A stretch of 12,144 bases of DNA from Polyangiaceae bacterium (GTDB taxonomy: Bacteria; Myxococcota; Polyangia; Polyangiales; Polyangiaceae), in assembly GCA_025936205.1 (NCBI GenBank), contig JAICTU010000275.1:1-12144 (forward strand), in the 5' to 3' direction. Of this stretch, positions 6,047 through 12,144 are shown in pieces. Both the position numbers and the translations under genes were made by a program. Under the pieces are notes generated by a model. That model saw nothing but the letters and a program-made list of their open reading frames with translations, ran no database searches and was not told where the DNA came from. How positions within the stretch are numbered: the stretch's first letter is position 1; every line of letters starts with the position of its first letter.

Positions 6047-6384
6047 CTGAGCTTCTGGGTGCTCAGCGAGCGCATGAGCCGACCCACCTCCGCCGCCAGT
6101 ACTCGAGCGCGCTGAGCCTGCACGCCGTGGCTGAGCTGTTCCATCACTTCGAGCGAAAGCTCACGCGCCTGCGGCTCCTCCAGCGACAGGCCCTCCAGAA
6201 GCGCGCGCCCGCGCTTGCCGAGGAGGTAATTGGTGGCGCAGAAGGCGCGCACAAAAGCGCGCAGGTGCCGAACGCTCGACACCGGCGATTCGCTCAGGGG
6301 CCCGGAGAGCGCCGCCTCCTCCGAGAGTGGCCCACGGCTGCTGAGCGAATCGTGCGGGCCCTCGGAAACGCGACGCTCTTCCAC
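6043..6384 (-). CDS. Small helical protein of unknown function coupled to the SctL-like gene
   Basis: I do not recognise this 113-residue protein. Residues 1-37 are polar, Ser/Glu/Pro-rich and probably disordered, with GPLSE repeated in slightly changed form (18-22 and 28-32). Residues about 38-110 look like three or four amphipathic helices, with Leu, Arg and Glu dominant. There is no signal peptide or membrane segment, so it is probably cytoplasmic. Its stop overlaps the GTG of the SctL-like gene by 4 nt, and it begins 7 nt after the purC stop. In several T3SS loci a small protein encoded just before SctL belongs to the SctK sorting-platform family, so an SctK-like partner is a reasonable guess from position only. 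The GTG start at 6384 has AAGG directly against it, which is poor spacing; a later start such as GTG at Val36 is possible. Confidence 0.6.
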   Translation of the reverse strand: MEERRVSEGPHDSLSSRGPLSEEAALSGPLSESPVSSVRHLRAFVRAFCATNYLLGKRGRALLEGLSLEEPQARELSLEVMEQLSHGVQAQRARVLAAEVGRLMRSLSTQKLR

Positions 6385-6391
6385 CCTTGGA

Positions 6392-7375
6392 TCAGCCGGT
6401 CACGCCGAGGTTGCGGCGCAATCGCTCCTGAGCGTTCTCCAGGTTGGGCTGGAACTTCTCCCCGGTGATGGTCTCGATCGCCTCGAGGTAGCGCTGGGAA
6501 GCCATGATGCGCACGTCGTCGGGCACGTGCGGCACCGGACCGTCGCCCTTGAAGCCCTGCTGGCCCAGGTAACGACGAACGTTATCCTTGTCGAAGCTCT
6601 CCGGCGTCTCGCCGGCGCGCAGGCGATCCTCGTACGACTTGCTGAGCCAGTAGCGCGAGGAGTCCGGGGTATGGATCTCGTCGATCAGGACGATGCGCCC
6701 ATCCTTGGTCTTGCCGAACTCGTACTTGGTATCCACCAGGATCAAGCCGCGCTCCGCGGAGAGGCGCTGGCCGAACGCGAACAGCTGCATCGCCATCTGC
6801 GCGGCCGTGTCGAAATCGCTGGCGGGCATGCCCGTCAGCTTCAGGATTTCTTCGCGCGAGGCCGACACGTCGTGGTCGCCGTGGGCCGCCTTGGTGCTGG
6901 GGGTCAACAGCGGCTCGGGCAAGCGCTGGTGCTTCTTCATCCCGTCGGCGAGCTTGTGGCCGCAGAACGTGCGCGCGCCCTTCTCGTAGTGCACCAGGAT
7001 GCTGGTCGAGGTGGTGCCCGTCAGATACCCGCGCACCACCATCTCGACCGGCAGCGGCGTGCACTCGTGCGCGCGCATGGCGTTGGGATCCGGCACGGAG
7101 ATGACGTGGTTCGGCACCAGGTGGCGAGTGCGTTCGAACCACCAGGCCGCGATGTAGTTCAGCATCTGGCCCTTGAGGGGCAGCACGCCCACATTGCGAT
7201 CGAACGCACTGATGCGATCGCTCACAATCAGGGTGCGTACGCCGTCCGCGCCGCTGTAGTTATCCCGTACCTTGCCTCGGTACAGTTTGCCGAGCGTACC
7301 GAAGTCGGTCTGCTCGAGGGGATGTTTCAGGGCCTGTTCGAATACCTCGCGTTGCATCTCGAAGCGACGCAGCAT
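6392..7375 (-). CDS. purC: Phosphoribosylaminoimidazole-succinocarboxamide synthase (SAICAR synthetase)
   Basis: PurC joins CAIR and aspartate using ATP to make SAICAR in de novo purine synthesis. The 327-residue length matches the longer type related to yeast Ade1 rather than the E. coli form of about 237 residues. Motifs: LYRGKVRDNY (31-40, nucleotide-binding loop), SDRISAFD (52-59), LPLKGQMLNYIAAWWF (65-80), the substrate signature EMVVRGYLTGTTSTS (111-125), TPSTKAAHGDHD (158-169) of the long type, LVDTKYEFGKT (213-223) with the catalytic-site Lys/Glu, and DEIHTPDSSRYW (232-243). The start is set at ATG 7375; a second ATG at 7357 is possible, and neither has a strong ribosome binding site. 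It is the first gene of the minus-strand cluster leading to the SctL-like and M50 genes, and is divergent from the DHH-like gene. Confidence 0.95.
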   Translation of the reverse strand: MLRRFEMQREVFEQALKHPLEQTDFGTLGKLYRGKVRDNYSGADGVRTLIVSDRISAFDRNVGVLPLKGQMLNYIAAWWFERTRHLVPNHVISVPDPNAMRAHECTPLPVEMVVRGYLTGTTSTSILVHYEKGARTFCGHKLADGMKKHQRLPEPLLTPSTKAAHGDHDVSASREEILKLTGMPASDFDTAAQMAMQLFAFGQRLSAERGLILVDTKYEFGKTKDGRIVLIDEIHTPDSSRYWLSKSYEDRLRAGETPESFDKDNVRRYLGQQGFKGDGPVPHVPDDVRIMASQRYLEAIETITGEKFQPNLENAQERLRRNLGVTG

Positions 7376-7533
7376 ATGGATTTAGCGCCTCGGGGCAAGT
7401 TGGGATCGCCGTCCTACCCATCGGCCCGCCAGTGTTTCGGTACTCGACCCAAGGGCCGCTCCATTTTCGCCCGCCCCACTTTCGTCGTTTGCTTCTCGCT
7501 ATTGATGACTGACTCTCCCAGGTCCGCTCGCGA
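7376..7533. promoter_or_regulatory. Divergent intergenic region between purC and the DHH-like gene
   Basis: These 158 nt separate two divergent starts and should hold both promoters. Stretches lower in GC (for example around 7472-7510) are present, but no clear -35/-10 pair was found. No purine riboswitch fold or PurR-like palindrome was recognised. Confidence 0.25.
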
Positions 7534-8442
7534 GTGACTCGTATGGCCCCACAGGTCGTGTTCTCGACGCCTCGCAAGCTGCCGCACCCTTCGGAGGTGC
7601 CCGGCAAGGTCGCGGTGCTCGACATCGCGTTCGCGGGTCAGGGGCGCAGCACCGGGTTCGACAAGGTGACACTACCGTTCATCCAGGCGCTGGGGCCGAG
7701 GCTGCGGGTCTGGGTGGATCATCACGATCACGACGAGCACGTGCGCTTCGCGGGTGATCCGCGCTTCGTGCTCGCCACCAAGGCGGAGCACGGCGCCTGT
7801 CCCGAAATGATCGATCCGGCGCTGGTCGAGAGGGTCGGCCCGATCGACACCATCGTCTGTCACACCGACTTTGATGGGCTGGCGAGCGCGGCCAAGTGGA
7901 TGCGCGGCGGTATGGAGCCCTACCCGGGCTGCGACGCGGACGCGCGGGCCATCGACACGCGCCTCGGTCAGCCCAGCCGCACCGCAGACCGCATCGACCA
8001 AGCTCTGCGGGCCCGCCCGCGCGATATGGGGCTGTTCGGGATGGTCGTGCGTCACCTCGCGGCGGGGCTCGCAGATGCTGCGCTGTGGGAGCCGATCGAC
8101 GCCGCGGGTGCGGAATGGCGCGCGATCGAGACAGAGACGAGGCGGCTGGCGAAGCGCTATCAACGGCTGCCGGCCGGCGTGGCGTTCCTCGAGGTCGACA
8201 AAAGCGACGGCCGCTTCGACAAGACGCTGCTGCTGTTGCTCGGGCAGGAGCGCGAGCCGGTGAGCGTGGTCGCCGAGCGCGACACGGTCAGCGTCGCGGC
8301 TCGCTTCGACAGCGGGCTCAACTTCGTCAAGCTGCTCGGGCTCGCGGGCGGCATGCCCACGCGCGTGGCCGTGCCCCGCAGTCGCCTGTCCGAGCTGTTG
8401 AGCGCGCTCGGGGTAGACGGCGCGGCGCTCGACTATCGGTGA
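7534..8442 (+). CDS. DHH-like phosphoesterase with permuted motif order
   Basis: The 302-residue, probably cytoplasmic protein carries the metal-binding motifs of the DHH phosphoesterase superfamily (RecJ, NrnA, GdpP, pyrophosphatases) in an unusual order. KVAVLD with Asp30 resembles the second motif, WVDHHDHDEH (Asp62, His63, His64) is the D-H-H motif, and only then comes VCHTDFDGLASAAKW (Asp112, Asp114), which is normally the first motif. The C-terminal part (about 200-300) is alpha/beta in character; RFDSGLNFVKLLGLAGG may stand where the GG-containing DHHA1 motif is normally found. Substrates in the superfamily are short oligonucleotides, cyclic dinucleotides or pyrophosphate; nothing here identifies which. 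Start codons are GTG 7534 or ATG 7543, both with weak ribosome binding sites; the ATG would give 299 residues. The HEAT-repeat gene begins 5 nt after its stop, so the two are likely co-transcribed. Confidence 0.75.
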   Translation: MTRMAPQVVFSTPRKLPHPSEVPGKVAVLDIAFAGQGRSTGFDKVTLPFIQALGPRLRVWVDHHDHDEHVRFAGDPRFVLATKAEHGACPEMIDPALVERVGPIDTIVCHTDFDGLASAAKWMRGGMEPYPGCDADARAIDTRLGQPSRTADRIDQALRARPRDMGLFGMVVRHLAAGLADAALWEPIDAAGAEWRAIETETRRLAKRYQRLPAGVAFLEVDKSDGRFDKTLLLLLGQEREPVSVVAERDTVSVAARFDSGLNFVKLLGLAGGMPTRVAVPRSRLSELLSALGVDGAALDYR

Positions 8443-8447
8443 GAGTG

Positions 8448-10988
8448 ATGTCGATCGGCGCTGGCTGGCTGCTCGCTGCGAGCGCGCGCTGTGCCGCCGG
8501 CGTGCTGGCGTTGGCTGCGCTCGAATTGGCTGCGCTCCAGCTGTTTGCTCCTGCCGTTCACGCCGCGCCGGGCACCCCGGCGAGTACGGTGGCGAGCCCA
8601 CCCTCGGCGGCGAGCCGCAGCGCCAGCGTGCCCGCCAGCGCGGATCAAAAGCCGCTGCAGGTCGAGCTCGCCGCCGATGCCCTGTGGTTTGCCCTTTGCG
8701 CGCAACCAGGCTGCTCCGCCAGAGGGGGGAAATCGCTCGAGCTGCCGCCGGAGGCGCGCGGCGCCGCGGGTGGCGTGCTGGAAGTGGTGGAGCTGGCGCC
8801 CGATCGTCACCTCGCGCACGTGCTCCTGCCACTGTCCGGCGCCGGCACGGCCTGGGAGGCGCTGATCGCGGCGCCCGTGCATGGCGACGAGCCGCTCGTG
8901 CTCTTCGCGGGCATGACCGGCGAGCTACGCGGGGAAGAGGGCCAGCGCGAGGGCGAGCGCTTGTGGATCCGCGAGGGTGACAACAAGGGCAGGCGCGTGT
9001 TGCTCGGGCGTGTGCGCGAGGACGTGGAGTTGTGCGGGCGCCCGACGATCCTGGAGCCGCGCTTGCTGGATCGGGAGCTCGCGCTGCGTCCGGCGAAGGT
9101 GCAGCAGCTCACCCTGGAAGAGCGGCGCGGCGCGCCCGTACTGGATGCGCGGCGCCGCGAGCAGCCGACCGGCGGCGGCAGTGCGCTGCGTGCCCTGGCA
9201 GCCAGCAGCGCGATCGGCAACCCTGCCTTCGCCACGGACGGTCGCAACGATACCGCCTGGTCCGAGGGGCGCGGCGGGGACGGGCGCGGCGAATTCATCA
9301 CCTTCCGGCAACTGTCGGGCTCGGCGCTCGTGGCGCTCGAGTTCTCGTTCCGCCCCGACGGCGACGCCGCGCCCGCGGATGGTGCCGCCCCGCGCTCGCT
9401 CTGGGTGGCCACGCGCAGCAACGTGTTGCGCGTGGACTTCCCCGAGGACGGCTGGCGCCCCGGCGCCTGGTACCGCGTCGATTTGCCCGCGCCGATCCGC
9501 GAGGATTGCCTGGCCGTCGTGCTCGAGAGCAGCTACGCGACGCGCTCCGAGAGCAGCGTCACCTTCGCCGAGGTGCACGGCGTGAGCGAGCTGCAAGGCC
9601 TCGATCCCACCGCGCTCGTGGCCCGCCTGTCGACTCCGGGAGATGCGGGAGCCGCGGTCGTGCCGGCGCTGTTGCAGCTGGGCCGCGCCGGTGTCGATGC
9701 GGTGGTCGGCGCCTTCAGTGCGCTCGACTCGCTCGGTCGGCTGCGCGCGCTCGACGTGCTCGAAGGCGGCCCGTGTGAGGTCGTGGGCGCCGCCTACGTG
9801 GAGCTGCTCAGCGACGACGACGCGCGCCTGCGCCGCCGCGCCGAGCAACGCCTGCAGAGCTGCGGCGCCGAGGTCGATGAGCCGCTGCGTCAGGCTTTCG
9901 ACCGATCGAGCGGGGCAGGGGGCGTGCGGCTCGCTGCGGCGCTGGCGGAGCTTTCCCCGGCGCTGGCCGTGGAGCTCCTGGGGCCTCGCCTGGCGGCGGC
10001 GCCGCGCGAGCAGCGCGTTCATTATCGCGCCGCGCTTCAGGCCGCGGCGCAGCACCCGGCGGCAAGCCCGGCGATCCGCAAGTTGCTGGCCGAGAACAGC
10101 CTGGGCGCCAGCAGCGACATCGAGCTGCTGCGCGCGCTGGGCGAGCTGCTCCCGCACTGGTTGCCCGAGGCCGCGCAGGCGTTCGCGCGCGCGGCGGCGC
10201 AGGCGCGGAGCTTCGAGCAGCGCTACCTGTTGCTCGGGCCCGCGTCGGCGCTCGCGCCGCGCGATGTCCGCGCGCACGCCTTTTTGCAGAGCGCGCTGCA
10301 CGACAGCGATCCGTATCTGCGCCTGGCCGCGGCGCGCAGCTTGCCCGGATCGAGCGAGCTCGCGCCGGAGCTGGTGGCGGCCACGCGTGACCCTGAAGTG
10401 CGCGTGCGTGAAGCCAGCGTGGCCCGGCTCGGCGAGCTGCGTCCGCCTCTGGCCACGGCGCCCTTGCGCGAGCGCCTGGAGGACGATGCCTGGCCGCTGG
10501 TACGCGCCTCTGCCGCGCGGGCTCTGGCGGGACTCGGGCCCTCCGCAGAGGTCGATGGCGCGCTGGCTGCGCGCCTGGAGGACTCTTCGGAGGTCGTGCG
10601 CTCGGCCGCGCTGCGTGCGCTCGGGCAGCGTGGTGCGCAGGCTTTTGTGCCGGCGATCCGCGATCGCTTCGCCGACGCCGAGGAGTCTGCTGGCGTGCGA
10701 GCCTCGGCCGCGCAGGCGCTCGCGCAGCTCTGCGACCGCGGGTCTCTGGACGCTCTCACCCTGGGTGCTCGCGAGCTGCTCGGCGAGCATCCCTCGAGCG
10801 ACGAGGCGCTGCTGGCGAGCGCCTCGATCACCGCCCTCGGGCGCCTTCATCCCGCAGATCTTCAGCAGCGCCTCGAGCCACTGGCCCGCGTTCGCAACCG
10901 CCCCGCGCTGCGCGCGCTGGTGCTGGCCGCCCTGGAGACGACGGACCGTTGCCCGCTCGCTCCCGCGGGCAACACTCCGCCGCACTGA
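8448..10988 (+). CDS. Exported protein with discoidin-like domain and C-terminal HEAT repeats
   Basis: The frame is open from 7896, but its first 184 codons overlap the DHH gene out of frame. ATG 8448 (or GTG 8445) begins a clear signal peptide ending A-V-H-A about residue 39, giving 846 residues. A low-complexity Ala/Ser/Pro linker follows (40-68). Residues about 70-235 form a beta-rich region of unknown type with Cys84, Cys89 and Cys196. Residues about 245-383 look like a discoidin (F5/8C) or NADase-type glycan-binding fold: ASSAIGNPAFATDGRNDTAW, then long beta stretches and CLAVVLESSY. Residues about 385-830 are helical with PBS-lyase-type HEAT repeats, clearest at 606-760 (DPYLRLAAARSL, DPEVRVREASVARLGEL, WPLVRASAARALAGLG, SEVVRSAALRALGQRG). 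HEAT solenoids bind proteins, so an envelope scaffold is likely. It is 5 nt downstream of the DHH-like gene. Exact function unknown. Confidence 0.8.
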   Translation: MSIGAGWLLAASARCAAGVLALAALELAALQLFAPAVHAAPGTPASTVASPPSAASRSASVPASADQKPLQVELAADALWFALCAQPGCSARGGKSLELPPEARGAAGGVLEVVELAPDRHLAHVLLPLSGAGTAWEALIAAPVHGDEPLVLFAGMTGELRGEEGQREGERLWIREGDNKGRRVLLGRVREDVELCGRPTILEPRLLDRELALRPAKVQQLTLEERRGAPVLDARRREQPTGGGSALRALAASSAIGNPAFATDGRNDTAWSEGRGGDGRGEFITFRQLSGSALVALEFSFRPDGDAAPADGAAPRSLWVATRSNVLRVDFPEDGWRPGAWYRVDLPAPIREDCLAVVLESSYATRSESSVTFAEVHGVSELQGLDPTALVARLSTPGDAGAAVVPALLQLGRAGVDAVVGAFSALDSLGRLRALDVLEGGPCEVVGAAYVELLSDDDARLRRRAEQRLQSCGAEVDEPLRQAFDRSSGAGGVRLAAALAELSPALAVELLGPRLAAAPREQRVHYRAALQAAAQHPAASPAIRKLLAENSLGASSDIELLRALGELLPHWLPEAAQAFARAAAQARSFEQRYLLLGPASALAPRDVRAHAFLQSALHDSDPYLRLAAARSLPGSSELAPELVAATRDPEVRVREASVARLGELRPPLATAPLRERLEDDAWPLVRASAARALAGLGPSAEVDGALAARLEDSSEVVRSAALRALGQRGAQAFVPAIRDRFADAEESAGVRASAAQALAQLCDRGSLDALTLGARELLGEHPSSDEALLASASITALGRLHPADLQQRLEPLARVRNRPALRALVLAALETTDRCPLAPAGNTPPH

Positions 10989-11055
10989 ATTGAAACGAGG
11001 CGCGGGCGAGTGCCTTGGAAAATTCCCGAAGCGTTGTAGGTGAGCCAGGCGCGCG

Positions 11056-11093
11056 ATGTAGGCGCGAGTGACACCGTCACTCCGGCGCTACAT
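11056..11093. promoter_or_regulatory. 38-bp imperfect palindrome (operator or hairpin terminator)
   Basis: The outer arms ATGTAG (11056-11061) and CTACAT (11088-11093) and the inner arms GAGTGAC (11066-11072) and GTCACTC (11076-11082) pair perfectly around a 3-nt centre. Short GC-rich, slightly mismatched segments join them. It begins about 67 nt after the HEAT-protein stop. As RNA it would make a strong hairpin, but no T-run follows. The symmetry would also suit a dimeric DNA-binding protein acting on the downstream lipoprotein gene. Confidence 0.5.
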
Positions 11094-11390
11094 ATGACGC
11101 ACGGCTCCGAGCTGCCCCAATTCTACTCGCCGCTGAGGCGTCTCGCTCGCCCGCATCGGGGCGGCGCGCGGCTGCCAAGCTGTACAGTGGAAGCCGCGCC
11201 GGAACGCTGCCCCGAGCGCCTGCATTTTTGTGCGCGAGGCACCCACCGGGCATGTTAGCTGCTACATTCACGCCGAGTCGCAGCGAGGCGCGGACCTGCT
11301 CCGAAGCAGGCCTGTTCGAGTGGACCGTTCGCGAGAGCGATCCCGGATGAGAATGTGCCCCGCTCGCGACCGGAGCGAGCAGTGCGATCG

Positions 11391-11395
11391 CGAGG
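11391..11395 (+). promoter_or_regulatory. Probable Shine-Dalgarno site of the last lipoprotein gene
   Basis: CGAGG lies 10 nt before the ATG at 11406. A closer GAGG at 11400-11403 leaves only 2 nt, which is too short, so the upstream copy is preferred. Confidence 0.35.
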
Positions 11396-11405
11396 CATCG
11401 AGGAC

Positions 11406-12144
11406 ATGAGACACGGACGACTACTGTGTGCGGCTTGGTTCCTGGTCATGGCTTGCTCCCCCGGCGGCAGCGGCAAGACCACGAGCGTCGTCGCGAACAA
11501 CCCGGACAAGACCCCGATCAGTCAGGGGGGCGCTGCGGGCGGCACGAACGTCATCCCCGAGGCGAATGGGGATCAGGGAGACCTGTTCGGCAACGACAGC
11601 GAGCTCGCCTGCAAGAACGGCTGCGCTTTCACGGCGCAGCCGCTGCTCGACGAAGGCGTCAGTGCAGCGGACATCACGCCCTTCGCCGCCTCGGATGCCT
11701 TCAGCGGCGGCAGCCTGTGCGTGATCGAACCGCAGCTTTCGGCGAACGGCCAGCCCGGCGCGTTGTTCCCGCGCAACTGGCTGCGGCCGCGCTTTCGCTG
11801 GACCAGCAGCGGTGGGGAAACGCTCTGGGAGATCCGCCTGCACACGAAGAGTCAGCCCGACGATTTGCGTGCCTACACCCGCACCCAGCCGGGCAAGGGC
11901 TACACCCAGTGGCTCGTGCCGAAAGACGTGTGGAAGAAGATGCGCGACATCAACGACCCCGTCACGGTGACGATCCGCGGGCTCAACGGCGGTGGCGCGT
12001 TCACGGGCACCAGCGGCGACTTCGAGATCGCTCCGGTCGACGCTAGCGGCAGCCTGGTGTTCTGGGCAACGACCTCTTCGATCGCCGACTACACGCAGGC
12101 CTCCAGCAGGCTCGAGGGCTTCTCGCTAGCGGATCCAGCCAAGA
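11406..12144 (+). CDS. Secreted lipoprotein, N-terminal part (runs off the window)
   Basis: The frame stays open from ATG 11406 to the end of the window (246 codons), so the gene is partial. The first 17 residues form a lipoprotein signal with V-M-A-C and probable lipidated Cys17. A Gly/Ser/Asn-rich flexible linker follows (about 18-65), then a segment with Cys69, Cys73 and Cys105. Residues about 108-212 look like a beta-sandwich domain: ALFPRNWLRPRFRWTSSG, LWEIRLHT, WLVPKDVWKKM, DPVTVTIRGL, then GDFEIAPVDASGSLVFWATT as the start of another domain. From memory, similar FPRNWLRPRFRW proteins in myxobacteria continue into a beta-propeller-like region, sometimes with a heme-type CxxCH motif. That cannot be checked here. 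An in-frame GTG at 11355 lies upstream, but the signal peptide supports 11406. Function unknown. Confidence 0.7.
   Translation, partial: MRHGRLLCAAWFLVMACSPGGSGKTTSVVANNPDKTPISQGGAAGGTNVIPEANGDQGDLFGNDSELACKNGCAFTAQPLLDEGVSAADITPFAASDAFSGGSLCVIEPQLSANGQPGALFPRNWLRPRFRWTSSGGETLWEIRLHTKSQPDDLRAYTRTQPGKGYTQWLVPKDVWKKMRDINDPVTVTIRGLNGGGAFTGTSGDFEIAPVDASGSLVFWATTSSIADYTQASSRLEGFSLADPAK

Larger units (their letters stand above)
10989..11405. other. 417-nt intergenic region, no gene supported
   Basis: Open frames in this stretch lack ribosome binding sites and the codon bias of the neighbouring genes. Apart from the palindrome at 11056-11093, it must contain the promoter of the downstream lipoprotein gene. 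TACATT at 11263-11268 could be a -10 element, but no matching -35 is seen. No tRNA or known riboswitch was recognised. Confidence 0.4.

Noticed and set aside
6230..7537. A 435-codon open frame on the plus strand
   Set aside because: It is antisense to purC and its neighbour; the PurC motifs are unmistakable on the minus strand.
7896..8447. N-terminal extension of the HEAT-protein frame
   Set aside because: These 184 codons overlap the DHH-like gene out of frame and read as Arg-rich shadow. The signal peptide beginning at 8448 marks the true start.
8514..8551. Direct repeat TTGGCTGCGCTC, two copies
   Set aside because: It falls in the signal peptide of the HEAT protein, where repeated Leu-Ala codons make such matches likely.
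7672..8832. A 386-codon open frame on the minus strand
   Set aside because: It is antisense to the DHH-like gene and the start of the HEAT gene, and has no recognisable domain.
8925..10985. A 686-codon open frame on the minus strand
   Set aside because: It lies antisense to the HEAT-repeat gene, whose signal peptide, repeats and domain motifs are clear. Long antisense frames are expected at this GC content, and the translation is Arg/Gln/His-rich without domains.
11421..11843. A 140-codon minus-strand frame and overlapping plus-strand frames near the right end
   Set aside because: They are shadows of the lipoprotein frame that starts at 11406, which alone has a signal peptide and balanced composition.

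Overview
The window is GC-rich DNA with strong G/C bias at third codon positions. Its gene content includes an AgmX/PglI-domain lipoprotein, a Lys/Ala-rich histone-H1-like protein, HEAT-repeat and two-lobed pseudoprotease envelope proteins, and a type III secretion (T3SS) SctL/FliH-like protein. This points to a myxobacterium or close relative, most likely of the Polyangiales (Sorangium/Polyangium-like) group. That assignment is an inference from gene types and composition, not from a marker gene.

Layout. (1) Positions 1-2316: an OmpA-type coiled-coil lipoprotein on the minus strand; a divergent small histone-H1-like gene with a good sigma70-type promoter and a perfect 18-bp tandem repeat; then a hairpin-rich 312-nt convergent intergenic region and an AgmX/TonB-like lipoprotein on the minus strand. 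(2) 2457-4388: an exported protein with helical repeats and a two-lobed aspartyl-protease-like region, then coaD (pantetheine-phosphate adenylyltransferase, CoA synthesis), 15 nt apart and probably co-transcribed. (3) 4393-7375, minus strand: a tight four-gene cluster read in the order purC, a 113-aa unknown protein, an SctL/FliH-type stator protein, and an M50 site-2 protease. Gaps are +7, -4 and -20 nt, so an operon is likely. It mixes purine synthesis, a secretion-apparatus part and intramembrane proteolysis. (4) 7534-10988: a DHH-like phosphoesterase whose motifs appear in permuted order, followed after 5 nt by a large exported protein with a discoidin-like domain and HEAT repeats. (5) 10989-11405: a 417-nt noncoding stretch with a 38-bp imperfect palindrome. 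(6) 11406-end: the N-terminal part of a lipoprotein that runs off the window.

Most of the set concerns the cell envelope (three or four lipoproteins, an exported repeat protein, an S2P protease, a secretion stator) with two housekeeping enzymes (CoaD, PurC) embedded. No tRNA, rRNA, CRISPR array, insertion sequence or phage gene was recognised. The points most worth a second look are the permuted DHH protein, the orphan SctL locus attached to purC, and the pseudo-aspartyl protease that has lost its first catalytic Asp.
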